A stretch of DNA of 16,088 nt from a bacterium (GCA_026985515.1 JALSQH010000071.1:1-16088); one strand, 5' to 3'; positions 1 to 8,404 are shown, counted from the first letter of the stretch. Numbers and translations: made by a program. The notes: generated by a model from the letters alone, not told the origin.

Positions 1-1
1 G

Positions 2-85
2 GAACTGATAGATTACACCAACAGTGGGGAGGTAACTGGTGATTACTCGAGTGTCGTCGCATATGCGGGGGTGGTTGTGGAGTAG
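2..85 (+). CDS. Possible 3' end of an upstream gene (partial)
   Basis: Frame 2 is open from the window edge to a TAG at 83-85 and would encode 27 residues, ending in a hydrophobic GVVVE tail. Frame 1 is also open and ends with TGA at 40-42, overlapping the next gene's GTG in a GTGA junction. One of these is probably the tail of a gene whose body lies outside the window, and I cannot decide which. Neither tail is long enough to recognise. Confidence 0.25.
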   Translation, partial: ELIDYTNSGEVTGDYSSVVAYAGVVVE

Positions 86-1637
86 CCTGATTCTGCTCAT
101 CCTGATCTTCTCCTGCAGCAGGACAGGGAAAGAAAAAAGTAAATCAGTTAAACCAGCCAGTTATTTTTATCTTGAAAATAAAAATCTTGATCTTCATCTC
201 CTTCTTCCTTCTGAATTTTCGGAAAGTTACTCTCTTATTACTCCATTTGGAGGCTTTCGCATACTGGACCAGAAAGAGCAGATTTACGGATTCATATCCC
301 TCAAACCTGCAAAATTTGCATCAGGTTCATCGGATATTGACCTCTTAGAGGCAAATTCTTCCTATGACTTAAACAACTTCAATTCACACTGGGAAAATTA
401 TCTTCAGATAAGGGGGATAAATGTTGATTTCTCCCTAAAGGAAAGGTTTCTGACCAGAGACCGGTGGAACAACATGATTAAGTATGTTTCAGGGAGTCTC
501 AATTTCCCCGGAACAGTTGCCATAACAACATTTCAGGTTGGTGATTACGCAGAACAAACAATGGGATACCCTGAAGTTCCTGCAACTCTGACTCAACACT
601 CAACACAGGAAGAATGGTACGATTACACAGCCTATGACATATTTTTATCTGAAACTCTGATACCTCCCGAGATTCCGGGAGGCAAACCCAAAATTCTTGT
701 TGTTTTTCTCGTAAAACCTTCATCCAGGGAAGATGAAAATTTCAAAAGAATTTCAGATGATTTCAGAAGCAATAGCAATCTATGTATGGGGAAATGTGAG
801 GTGAAAAGCATCACAGAAGAAATCAAAATCGGCCAGACCTCTCCTGCTGAAATTCTTTTCTTTTACAAAAACACATCATCCATGGAAATGGAAATAAACA
901 AGGCAAAGGATCTCCTCCAGACACCTCTCCTGAATCTGCTCAACGAGAATAAAATAAGCTATAAAATTGGCATTGCCACATTAACCCATCCTGATCTGAT
1001 CCCCCTGGAAGGGAAAAGATGGTTAACAGAAAATGAATCTCCAGATAATTTCTTTACCCCACCGGTTACATCTGCGTACTTAAGGAATTCCCTCATTCAA
1101 CTTGCTCCAGAAGTCGTGAGTAAAGCCACTGACGAAGGACTTTTCAGCAACTCAGATGAAAAGATCATCGTCTTCGTAACTGATAGAGATGATCAATCAA
1201 TAACTCCCGGTGGCGATCCAATAAGCACAGACAATCTGGACAGCTTTCTGAAGATATATGAAAATGAGAGAATACTTCCCTTTGGAATAATCGGGGATCA
1301 GAATGAAGAAAGCCCATACTGTGACACGCCCGAGGTGTGTACCATTCTGAAAAAATTCATATATCTGAGTGGGGGAAGCAGTGTAAACATATGTTCACAG
1401 TACCGCTACAACTTTTATCTTACACTTATCATGAAGGCTCTGATCTCAGCTTCAAACATAAAACTTTCCCATCATCCCGTGATATCCTCACTCAAAGTCA
1501 AGTTTAACGGGACAGAAATGATGTACGGCTTTCCAGGAGGATTCATTGCGGATGGAAAATTCAGCAAAATTGTGATTGTTCCTCCACAGACAGGAGATAT
1601 TGAAACAGGATATCTTTTTTTCCATAAGATTTTTTAA
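39..1637 (+). CDS. Secreted lipoprotein with a degenerate von Willebrand A-like domain
   Basis: The 532-residue product starts with a lipoprotein signal peptide: a hydrophobic run at about residues 12-25 and a lipobox I-F-S-C with Cys26 as the expected lipidated residue. Residues 270-475 resemble a vWA domain: a beta-strand (ILFFY), an alpha-helix, a second strand (YKIGIATL) and a strand IIVFVTDRDD at 376-385 followed by a C-rich segment ending GGSSVNICS. The MIDAS motif DxSxS is replaced by K-N-T-S-S at 277-281, so metal binding there is doubtful. Residues 40-250 are not recognised. I chose GTG 39 because GGGGAGG lies 6 nt upstream (26-32). ATG 63 would give a shorter n-region but has no good ribosome site. 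The stop shares bases with the stop of the convergent response-regulator gene. The likely role is an envelope-anchored binding or scaffold protein; its ligand is unknown. Confidence 0.75.
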   Translation: MITRVSSHMRGWLWSSLILLILIFSCSRTGKEKSKSVKPASYFYLENKNLDLHLLLPSEFSESYSLITPFGGFRILDQKEQIYGFISLKPAKFASGSSDIDLLEANSSYDLNNFNSHWENYLQIRGINVDFSLKERFLTRDRWNNMIKYVSGSLNFPGTVAITTFQVGDYAEQTMGYPEVPATLTQHSTQEEWYDYTAYDIFLSETLIPPEIPGGKPKILVVFLVKPSSREDENFKRISDDFRSNSNLCMGKCEVKSITEEIKIGQTSPAEILFFYKNTSSMEMEINKAKDLLQTPLLNLLNENKISYKIGIATLTHPDLIPLEGKRWLTENESPDNFFTPPVTSAYLRNSLIQLAPEVVSKATDEGLFSNSDEKIIVFVTDRDDQSITPGGDPISTDNLDSFLKIYENERILPFGIIGDQNEESPYCDTPEVCTILKKFIYLSGGSSVNICSQYRYNFYLTLIMKALISASNIKLSHHPVISSLKVKFNGTEMMYGFPGGFIADGKFSKIVIVPPQTGDIETGYLFFHKIF

Positions 1638-2386
1638 CTTCTTGCCAGTACCCTTGTTATCACTTTTCTCACTTCCACAGGCTGGAATGGTTTTGGTAAA
1701 AATTCTTCTGCACCAAGGAGATAGGAAGTCTTCTGATCGTCAAGCTGGGATTTCACCGAGGCAACAACAACAGGTATCTTCCCGAGTTCTTCATCATTTT
1801 TTAAGCTGTCAAGAACTTCAAAACCATCATGAGGTTCAATAACGAGATCAAGTATTATCACATCAGGAGAATAACTCTTTATTTTTTCAGCAAAATTCTT
1901 GGTACTCTTCTCCACTCTTACTTCTGCTCCCTCATTAATGAGAATTTCCTTTAAACTTTCTGCGAGAAATTTGCTATCCTCAAAAACGAGAATTTTTTTG
2001 CCGTGAAGAGGTTTTTTTGTCGTTATATACCTTACCCTTTCCTTATGTGACTCGAGAGAATCGAGGAAATTTATCAGTTTCACCGAGAAAAGGGGTAAAT
2101 TGAGAACATACACACACTCCTCCAGCTTCCCCTCTTTCTCCTCGTTACCTATTATGATAACCGGCACCTTCCTGGCCTTACCTAAAATCCTTACATCATC
2201 CACAACAATGGAATTTTCCTCCACTATGACGGCATATGGCTTTCTGGAAGAATTAAATATTTCGGGAGTGTAGTGGGCAAGATCTATATGCTCAAAAAAG
2301 TACTTTGTGTCAAACAGGAAGTTCTCAAGTAAAAAGCGCAAATCTTCCTTTAAAGCTATTCCAGCAACAATTTTCTTCTTAAGCAT
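1634..2386 (-). CDS. Response regulator: degenerate receiver plus intact receiver domain
   Basis: The product is 250 residues from ATG 2386. The C-terminal half (about 129-248) is a complete receiver domain: acidic pocket Glu136-Asp137, phosphoacceptor Asp180 in VIILDLV, Ser210 and Lys232 in LPKPF. The N-terminal half (about 4-112) has the same alternating strand/helix pattern, but the position expected for the phosphoacceptor reads VIVEEN, so it looks like a pseudo-receiver. There is no DNA-binding or enzymatic output domain, so it probably acts by protein contact. It is the last gene of the five-gene operon. GTG 2413, which abuts the FlgT-like gene's stop as TAGTG, would add nine residues. 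I prefer ATG 2386 because GGGTGG lies just upstream and the protein then starts M-L-K-K-K, as receivers usually do. No histidine kinase is present in the window. Confidence 0.85.
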   Translation of the reverse strand: MLKKKIVAGIALKEDLRFLLENFLFDTKYFFEHIDLAHYTPEIFNSSRKPYAVIVEENSIVVDDVRILGKARKVPVIIIGNEEKEGKLEECVYVLNLPLFSVKLINFLDSLESHKERVRYITTKKPLHGKKILVFEDSKFLAESLKEILINEGAEVRVEKSTKNFAEKIKSYSPDVIILDLVIEPHDGFEVLDSLKNDEELGKIPVVVASVKSQLDDQKTSYLLGAEEFLPKPFQPVEVRKVITRVLARS

Positions 2387-2412
2387 TGCCCACCCAGAAG
2401 TTAAGATTAGCA

Positions 2413-3534
2413 CTACTTGAGAATTATTTCAATCCCCCCTGATGAAACTTCGTTTATTTCAACATGTTTTTTCCCCAATCTCATTCTATCCAGAAGATCA
2501 GCCAGTCTATCGGGATCACCGAGAAATTTAACACTCAGTTCCGCCACAGGTTTATCAAAACTCCTCTTTATGACCTCTTTAACACCCTTTATTCTTTTTA
2601 TCTTTTTCATCAACCTCTTAAGGCTGGAATAACTCACGCCACGAACTGTGACTTCAATATCCTGACCATTCAGCTGAATATTGTTCCACTCTTTAACAAT
2701 CTTCCAGAAAATCTTTTCAGCAGCTTTCCTGACTCCATCTTCCACAGCCTTTCTGACCGCACCTTCCCCCACTGCATCAACTCCCTTTCCTTCAGAAGTT
2801 TCCACAGCGTATATCCTCCCTGTGGAAGCATCAATGGCTCTGAGGGTAACTGTTGACTTGGCACCATAGAGGACTCCCTGAATTGATTCTGGTTTACTCA
2901 CAATAACCTGACCAGTGATAACAACCTCAGCACCTTCACGATAACCCAGTTTCGCCGCCTGAAGTTCATTTCCCTCAGCAAGAATTCTCAACTTACTTCT
3001 CTCAATTTTCGCTTTTACACGGCTGGCATCAACTATCTGAAAACCCTTTTCCTTAAAAAATCCAATAAGAGCATTTTCACCCTGTGAGGAAAGCTGCGCC
3101 TTGTTATCTTTAACTTCTGTAATCAGAATCATAATTCTGGGTTTGTTCATCTGAGCGTATATCATTCTGGCATCATTTTTCAACGCCTCAGCACTCACCT
3201 TTGCCCTGATCTTAACATAGTAGTTTTTGCCCCTTTTCCCCTCCTCAAGGATTTTGTACTGGTGTACATAGCCAGCCACCTTTGAAATGATTCTGTCCCT
3301 GACCAGCTGATAATTGGACACCACCGTCTCAGAGATAACTTCGGAACCCACCTGATCAACGGCGTTTCTCTTAGCATCCAGAAGGGCAGCATTTTTCGCA
3401 GATTCAATGTCACCATTTTTAATTGGAGCAACCCCTTCCGCGATCACTTCTTTAATTTCGTCACTTCGCAAAGAGTTGTTCAACACAAAAGTTGAAAAAA
3501 GGATCAGTAAAACAATCGTACTTACTCTCTTCAT
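2413..3534 (-). CDS. FlgT-like exported protein
   Basis: The product is 373 residues, with a Sec signal peptide at about residues 1-24 (K-R followed by a hydrophobic core). Residues 30-115 carry the pattern of the FlgT N-terminal/LPP20 fold: A-E-G-V-A-P, then A-x-x-A-A-L-L-D-A-K-R-N-A-V-x-Q-x-x-G, then a beta-rich segment ending Y-Y-V-K-I-R-A-K-V. Residues 130-270 resemble the FlgT middle domain (R-I-M-I-L-I strand and E-G-A-E-V-V-I-T-G). Residues 290-373 are a third small alpha/beta segment with a repeated V-K-x-V-I/L pattern. In Vibrio, FlgT is a periplasmic part of the flagellar H-ring. No flagellar gene occurs nearby, so the function here may be non-flagellar. A GAGGGG ribosome site lies 6 nt before ATG 3534, and the gene follows the cyclase stop by 12 nt. 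Confidence 0.75.
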   Translation of the reverse strand: MKRVSTIVLLILFSTFVLNNSLRSDEIKEVIAEGVAPIKNGDIESAKNAALLDAKRNAVDQVGSEVISETVVSNYQLVRDRIISKVAGYVHQYKILEEGKRGKNYYVKIRAKVSAEALKNDARMIYAQMNKPRIMILITEVKDNKAQLSSQGENALIGFFKEKGFQIVDASRVKAKIERSKLRILAEGNELQAAKLGYREGAEVVITGQVIVSKPESIQGVLYGAKSTVTLRAIDASTGRIYAVETSEGKGVDAVGEGAVRKAVEDGVRKAAEKIFWKIVKEWNNIQLNGQDIEVTVRGVSYSSLKRLMKKIKRIKGVKEVIKRSFDKPVAELSVKFLGDPDRLADLLDRMRLGKKHVEINEVSSGGIEIILK

Positions 3535-3546
3535 GATTCACCCCTC

Positions 3547-5676
3547 TCATTTAGTTTTCATTACAAACACCCCATCCCAGTTTTCAGGAGGAGGATTTTC
3601 TATCAGCCTTTCACACCTTTCAATGAAAACTTCAGAAGGACCATCCTCACCGGCAAATTTAATGGTTGCAAGAAAATACTTTTTCGCCTCAGAAAAATTC
3701 CTTTCAAAGTAGAGAGCCAGACCTTTCTCGAAGAGTTTTATCTTTTTTATTGTCTCAATACCGGTTTTACCCTTTTCTCCCACAAGCTCATAAATTTCAA
3801 CAGGCTTCTTCTTTCCCTTAACTGCCACACGGTCAAGCTTTCTGAGAACAAATTCATCCTTAATCTTTTCCCTGGTATATTCACTCACAACTATTCTGGT
3901 CCTGTACTGCTTGTTGATTCCCTCAAGCCGTGAAGCAAGATTAACATTGTCACCCATCACCGTATAATCAAATCTCACATTTGATCCCATATTTCCTATT
4001 GTTACAACACCTGAATTAATCCCAATGCCAATATTTATCTGTGGCTTTCCTTCTTTTTCCCACTTTTTGTTCAGATTCTCAAGTCTTTCAAGCATTTTTA
4101 GAGCTGCCCTTGCAGCATTTGAAGCGTGATGTTTATCCTCCACCGGCGCACCCCAGAAAGCCATTATTGCATCACCAATATATTTATCCACAACTCCATT
4201 GTACTCAAAAATGATCTCAGTCATGGCACTGAGGTACTCATTGAGAAAATTCACCAGATCCTCAGGGTCCATATTCTCCGAAAGAGTTGTGAAGCTCCTT
4301 ATGTCTGAAAAAAGAATGGTCAATTCCTTTTTCTGACCTCCCAGTTTCACAAGTTCAGGGTTGGAAAGGAGTTGTTTGACGATCTGGGGAGATACATACC
4401 TGCCAAAGGTCTCCTTTATAAATCGTTTTTCCACAGCCTCAGTGTAGCGATGGTAGAAGAGTCCCGCCACGAAAACAGCGCTCCACGAAAAAACTGGCGC
4501 CACCGTCTCAAGCCAGAAGTGATCCTCCACAAATAATCTGCAGGAGATGAAAAGATATGCACCTGCACCTATCAGAAAAAGTAGAACCTGCCAGAGAGGC
4601 TTCAGAGATAGAAAAATAAAAAGCAGGGAACCCAGCAAAATTGTCCCCGCAAGCAGATAGTAATTCTGAGGTGCCTTTTCCCCATTCGGGAGAACCCATC
4701 TTTTTATATAATTTCCGCGCATTATGGTCTGAATGATATTTGCATGAACCTCTATCCCGCTCATCAATTGTGAGGAAAGAATCTCCAGTTTCCCCCCACC
4801 AGAAAGTTTTTCTACCTTCCCCTTTCCCGAAAAAGGCACTTTGTAAAAATCGTGATCGGCTGGTATGGTTGATCCAACGAGTACGATTTTATCTTTAAAG
4901 AGGAGAGGATCCACTTTTCCCCTCAGAACTCTCCAGAAGGAAACATGTCTGAAAGTCCCGGGAGGTCCCGTAAAGTTGATATAGATATGGTCGGGAAGGA
5001 GAAGATTTCCAATTTTAAAATAACCAGGGGGAATAAAATTTTCATCGGAGGAGAGTTGAAGAGGTGGAACGCTTACAGGTGGAGGATAGAGATAATCAAT
5101 ATATGTCTCAAGAGCAAAGGCAAAATATGGAACCATTCTGTTATCATCTATTTCAAGCTCCAGGAGAGGAACACTTCTGAGGACTCCATCACTGTCAAGG
5201 GTAAAATTTATAAATCCCTCCCCCAGCTCCAGCTCCCGAAATGGTTGAAAAGGCGGCACTGGTTTTCCATTCTGAATAAATCTTGCAAGAACCACCCTTC
5301 CACTGGAGTCAAGTGCTCTGGCAAAGTTTTCATCCTGTGCCTCATCCATATAAACAGGATGAGAGAATTCAAAATCAAGGGCTATTACTCTCGCACCCCA
5401 CTTTGTAAGGTTCTCAATAACCTTTGCATAGTAGGACCTGGTGAAATCGCTCCCCCTCTTCCTCAACCTTTCCTTACTCTCCTCATCTTTTGTAACTATG
5501 ATGATCCTGCTATCTGGCTTTTCCACACCTCTGAGTTTGAATCGCAGATCATAGCTCATATTCTCAAGGGAATCAAACCATCCCCATCTGTAGGCAAAGA
5601 TGATCACAATTCCCGTTACAAGCATGAGCAAAAGGGGATAAAGAAAAAACCTCTTAAAACTTTCACTCCTTACCAT
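3547..5676 (-). CDS. CHASE2-domain class III adenylate cyclase
   Basis: A membrane sensor that should make cAMP from ATP. The 709 residues run in order: an N-terminal membrane helix (about 10-28), an extracytoplasmic CHASE2 domain (about 35-325), three membrane helices (about 339-408), a class III cyclase domain (about 448-632) and a tail with a TPR-like helix pair (about 640-692) ending P-P-P-x-x-W-D-G-V. Catalytic residues are complete: metal-binding Asp458 (F-S-D-I) and Asp502 (Y-I-G-D-A), adenine-selecting Lys498 (V-D-K-Y) with Thr572 (Y-T-V-M-G-D), and transition-state Asn579 and Arg583. The Lys/Thr pair fits adenylate rather than guanylate cyclase. The start overlaps the upstream gene's end by 7 nt, and the ribosome site is weak, which suggests translational coupling. 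The operon promoter carries a cAMP-CRP consensus site, so the product may control its own gene. The periplasmic CHASE2 ligand is unknown. Confidence 0.92.
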   Translation of the reverse strand: MVRSESFKRFFLYPLLLMLVTGIVIIFAYRWGWFDSLENMSYDLRFKLRGVEKPDSRIIIVTKDEESKERLRKRGSDFTRSYYAKVIENLTKWGARVIALDFEFSHPVYMDEAQDENFARALDSSGRVVLARFIQNGKPVPPFQPFRELELGEGFINFTLDSDGVLRSVPLLELEIDDNRMVPYFAFALETYIDYLYPPPVSVPPLQLSSDENFIPPGYFKIGNLLLPDHIYINFTGPPGTFRHVSFWRVLRGKVDPLLFKDKIVLVGSTIPADHDFYKVPFSGKGKVEKLSGGGKLEILSSQLMSGIEVHANIIQTIMRGNYIKRWVLPNGEKAPQNYYLLAGTILLGSLLFIFLSLKPLWQVLLFLIGAGAYLFISCRLFVEDHFWLETVAPVFSWSAVFVAGLFYHRYTEAVEKRFIKETFGRYVSPQIVKQLLSNPELVKLGGQKKELTILFSDIRSFTTLSENMDPEDLVNFLNEYLSAMTEIIFEYNGVVDKYIGDAIMAFWGAPVEDKHHASNAARAALKMLERLENLNKKWEKEGKPQINIGIGINSGVVTIGNMGSNVRFDYTVMGDNVNLASRLEGINKQYRTRIVVSEYTREKIKDEFVLRKLDRVAVKGKKKPVEIYELVGEKGKTGIETIKKIKLFEKGLALYFERNFSEAKKYFLATIKFAGEDGPSEVFIERCERLIENPPPENWDGVFVMKTK

Positions 5677-7400
5677 AGATACCCCATCCAGAAAGGCACA
5701 GATTTTCTGCCCTCAGTTCCTCCAACAGTGGCTGTGGTTATCACCACAACTCTTGCTGTTCTGAACAGCTTTCTGACCATTTTCCTGAAATTTTTTCCCC
5801 TTTTTACAGAAATGACAACACCGGTTCTTATTTTTCCATTCTCTGGAAGGGAAATTGCCCTTACTCTCCAGGGTCTCCTGCCCTGTCTCCTCCTCTTCGT
5901 CCACCACCTTTTTCCCTTGTAACGGAAGTGATGACCCCTTCCTCTTCTTCTGGCAAGGTAAATATAATCCACATTTGAAGCAATGAAAAGCGGCAACCCG
6001 AGATTTGCCTTTCTGTACAGCTTAAGATCACTTCCCTCATTCACAACAAAGGCAGCCATACCCATTTCTCTGAAAGACTCCGGATCAACATTCTTTTCGT
6101 CATACACCGGTTCACCATCTTCATCAAAAACCCTGAATATTACAGAGGGAGCAAGTTTCAGGGATGAGGCATCAATGACCACGCCTGTATATGGGAGATT
6201 TTCCCCGGCAGAAGGCTGGTTTTGATTTATGTAGGAAAAAGGAGCATCGATGGAAGGATCCGTGAGCAATCCTGTGAGACCGTTTATTCCATAAACTGGA
6301 ACTCTCATTACCACATGGTACTCACCATTTTCAATCCACTCCTTTACCACATCTCCATTCTTTACTATTCCCCTGAGGTGATACTCCATTCCGAAATCTC
6401 CCGCCCTCTTCTCCTCATTTACCCTAACTCCTTTGAGAGCCTCCAGAGCCTTTCCCTGGGCATCAACAATGGCTGCTCTGCGTGCAAGAAGAAGGGCAGG
6501 GGGATTCTTCCCGATCTTTCCCTTACCTTCAACGAGCAAAAATCCCTTCTCCCAGTCTGCCTCCACACCCTTTATATTCATGGTTAAGGGCGGGAAACCT
6601 GTTTCAAGAGGCGGTTTTCTGTAAAGGGCTGGATACTTTTTCACATATTCAGAGGGGATTTTCACCTCCGCCTCAATGGTTAGAATCAGAAAGCCATTCT
6701 TCACCTCTCTGGAAACAATTTTATATTTGAGATATCCCATTGCCCTGGAAATAATCTCTCTCCTGTCTTTTTCGGGAACTATCTTCACATCCACAATTGA
6801 ACCCACAGCCTTTTCCACTGCTCTTCTCTTTGCATCCAGTAGCGCAACTTTTCCTGCAACACTCTCCGGCCCCTTTCCCCTTCCAGCTGCCACAACCTTA
6901 ATCCAGTATTCCTTCTTTACAGCCTCCACTTTGCTCTCAGGTGCCACTGGCATTCTCTTATTCACCAGCATAGCAAACACCCTGTCAACCACAGAGTTTA
7001 TCCCTTCGTAAAGGAAGGTGATACTGCTTTCCACCTCACCAGTTTCCTCATCTATAAGAGAAGCGGAAATGTACCTTTCTCCCTTTGATGTAAACATCTT
7101 GAGCAGGAGCAGATAATCCGCATAGGTTATTTTTTCAATTGCTGGTGGGAACTTTTTACCCTGAAAAATTTTCAGTTTGATCTCCTTCAAAACCTCCACA
7201 GGAACATTTTCCGAAAGAAGAAAATTCCCGCTCTTTTTAATTCGACTTTTGAGAGCGGTTACAATGGCTTTAATCTCTGGTGCAGATTCCTTCTGCATGG
7301 AGATCCCGGTTACCAGAATTGAGGGTTTTGTACCTTCAAAGGCAAAAAGAATCCCCATCAGAAGCAGAACCCCCATTCCCCCTGCGATTATCTTTTTCAT
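5670..7400 (-). CDS. Exported CsgG-like protein with two LPP20/FlgP-like domains and a basic insert
   Basis: The product is 576 residues with a signal peptide at about 1-20. Residues 25-145 resemble a CsgG/TolB-type N-terminal fold (S-I-L-V-T-G start; A-D-Y-L-L-L-L; S-L-I-D-E-E-T-G-E-V). Two LPP20/FlgP-like modules follow at about 165-248 and 280-372, each with the A-L-x-x-A-R/K-R-x-A-x-x-x-A pattern and a closing beta-strand. Residues 404-556 form a C-terminal domain (Y-T-G-V-V-I-D-A; D-E-D-G-E-P-V-Y; R-T-G-V-V-I-S) of a kind seen in large FlgP/LPP20 relatives. Between the halves of that domain, residues 484-512 are very basic (15 of 29 are Arg or Lys). I considered a frameshift there but rejected it, because the same frame resumes the domain pattern after the insert. 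It follows the FlgO-like gene by 18 nt and overlaps the cyclase start by 7 nt. Likely an envelope ring or pore component; the exact role is unknown. Confidence 0.7.
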   Translation of the reverse strand: MKKIIAGGMGVLLLMGILFAFEGTKPSILVTGISMQKESAPEIKAIVTALKSRIKKSGNFLLSENVPVEVLKEIKLKIFQGKKFPPAIEKITYADYLLLLKMFTSKGERYISASLIDEETGEVESSITFLYEGINSVVDRVFAMLVNKRMPVAPESKVEAVKKEYWIKVVAAGRGKGPESVAGKVALLDAKRRAVEKAVGSIVDVKIVPEKDRREIISRAMGYLKYKIVSREVKNGFLILTIEAEVKIPSEYVKKYPALYRKPPLETGFPPLTMNIKGVEADWEKGFLLVEGKGKIGKNPPALLLARRAAIVDAQGKALEALKGVRVNEEKRAGDFGMEYHLRGIVKNGDVVKEWIENGEYHVVMRVPVYGINGLTGLLTDPSIDAPFSYINQNQPSAGENLPYTGVVIDASSLKLAPSVIFRVFDEDGEPVYDEKNVDPESFREMGMAAFVVNEGSDLKLYRKANLGLPLFIASNVDYIYLARRRGRGHHFRYKGKRWWTKRRRQGRRPWRVRAISLPENGKIRTGVVISVKRGKNFRKMVRKLFRTARVVVITTATVGGTEGRKSVPFWMGYLW

Positions 7401-7418
7401 TTTATCCCCTCCGGTAAA

Positions 7419-8357
7419 TTAAAAACTGAATCTTGCTCGGAAACCGAGATAAATGCCCCTCTCCTGAGGTGAAACCACAGCTTCAAATGACTTTACTTCT
7501 TTTGCATTTACACCGGAAATATATGCATCCACAGCATTAATAACCCACACCACAGCACCGGCAAGGAGAAGTCGATCCCTCAACTTTAAAGTAGAAACAG
7601 CTTTGTCATAGTAATATGTGGCGTCAGAGGTATTTGTGGAGTTTTTATACTTCTTTTCATAATACACGTTATATCCAAGATAATGTGAAACGAGGGCTCC
7701 TGCCATCAAACCAAGTGTCACCGTTGTAAAAAAGGCTCCCTTTACCACATGACCACTGTAAATCTGACCCCATCCAGGAATCAATAGGGATCTGAAAAGT
7801 GCTCCACTTTTTGTTTTAACCACAATATATTTGCTTGAAAGAGCAACAACATCATCCTTCATCAATCTCACCTTGACAGCCTTTACTATCCTCGATGTTG
7901 CAACGTTAACCACTCTGGCATTTATGATAAATTGATTTCCAACATCTGCCACAGCACCAACTATCATATACTGAGCATTGAGCATCTTTCCAACCTGACT
8001 CGCAAGTTTTGGATTTGTCACTCCAAGCAAACTCAACTTCAATTCTGAGAGAAGCTTATCAAGATTTTCTCTCTCCACCAGTTTTATTCTCTTTGACTTT
8101 GCAAATTCCTGGGTTAGAAGTGCCGTCACAATTTCTCCCATTTTTCTGTTTATTGCCTGGGGGCCCAGATTTATGAACTTTACAATGGCCACAACTGCAC
8201 CTGAGGGAGAATTTGAAAGGATACTTGACTCAAGATCACGGGCCAGGGTTTTAACAGCTGATTCTGCTTTTGTCAATTGACCATTCTCCCGAGCGGATAT
8301 CTGAAAAGGAAATAAGATAATCAATCCTGCCAGAATCAAGGCCAATCTTCCTTTCAT
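7419..8357 (-). CDS. FlgO/CsgG-like protein fused to a DUF5683-like membrane domain
   Basis: First gene of the CRP-linked operon. The product is 312 residues with a signal peptide at about 1-22. Residues 50-165 match the FlgO/CsgG pattern: V-A-I-V-K-F strand, M-G-E-I-V-T-A-L-L helix, V-E-R-E-N-L-D-K-L-L-S-E-L, then A-Q-Y-M-I-V-G-A-V and a closing strand. Residues 185-312 resemble DUF5683: L-I-P-G-W-G-Q-I-Y-S-G at 192-202, hydrophobic segments at about 207-225 and 263-280, and a final strand G-I-Y-L-G-F-R-A-R-F-S-F. The terminal Phe and alternating residues suggest an outer-membrane strand. CsgG forms outer-membrane secretion pores, and FlgO is part of the Vibrio H-ring. The fusion and the operon suggest an envelope complex, not necessarily a flagellum. 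ATG 8357 has a perfect AAGGAGG 6 nt upstream. Confidence 0.8.
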   Translation of the reverse strand: MKGRLALILAGLIILFPFQISARENGQLTKAESAVKTLARDLESSILSNSPSGAVVAIVKFINLGPQAINRKMGEIVTALLTQEFAKSKRIKLVERENLDKLLSELKLSLLGVTNPKLASQVGKMLNAQYMIVGAVADVGNQFIINARVVNVATSRIVKAVKVRLMKDDVVALSSKYIVVKTKSGALFRSLLIPGWGQIYSGHVVKGAFFTTVTLGLMAGALVSHYLGYNVYYEKKYKNSTNTSDATYYYDKAVSTLKLRDRLLLAGAVVWVINAVDAYISGVNAKEVKSFEAVVSPQERGIYLGFRARFSF

Positions 8358-8363
8358 TTCTGA

Positions 8364-8370
8364 CCTCCTT
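8364..8370 (-). promoter_or_regulatory. Strong ribosome binding site of the FlgO-like gene
   Basis: AAGGAGG on the minus strand, 6 nt before ATG 8357. It lies only about 1 nt inside the transcript predicted from the TAAAAT box, so the 5' leader would be about 14 nt. Confidence 0.9.
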
Positions 8371-8377
8371 TTGAATA

Positions 8378-8383
8378 ATTTTA
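8378..8383 (-). promoter_or_regulatory. -10 box of the envelope/cyclase operon
   Basis: TAAAAT on the minus strand (5 of 6 to TATAAT), with transcription predicted to start near 8371. The hexamer 17 nt upstream (CAGAAT) is not a recognisable -35, as expected if an activator replaces that contact. A nearby TTGAAC sits only 11 nt from the -10 and cannot serve with it. Confidence 0.65.
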
Positions 8384-8404
8384 CCTCACATCCTGTTCAA
8401 ATTC

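Noticed and set aside
4945-5922. 325-codon plus-strand open frame
   Set aside because: It lies opposite the cyclase and the LPP20-like gene, both with recognised domains in the other direction, and its product has no recognisable domain.
5860-5970. Frameshift in the CsgG/LPP20-like gene at the basic stretch
   Set aside because: The other frame gives a plausible acidic peptide, but the annotated frame resumes the expected domain pattern (R-T-G-V-V-I-S and R-V-V-V-I-T) after the insert. Left as a point to check.
2413-8357. Flagellar assembly locus
   Set aside because: Only the H-ring-like folds are present. No rod, hook, ring, motor or export gene is seen in the window.
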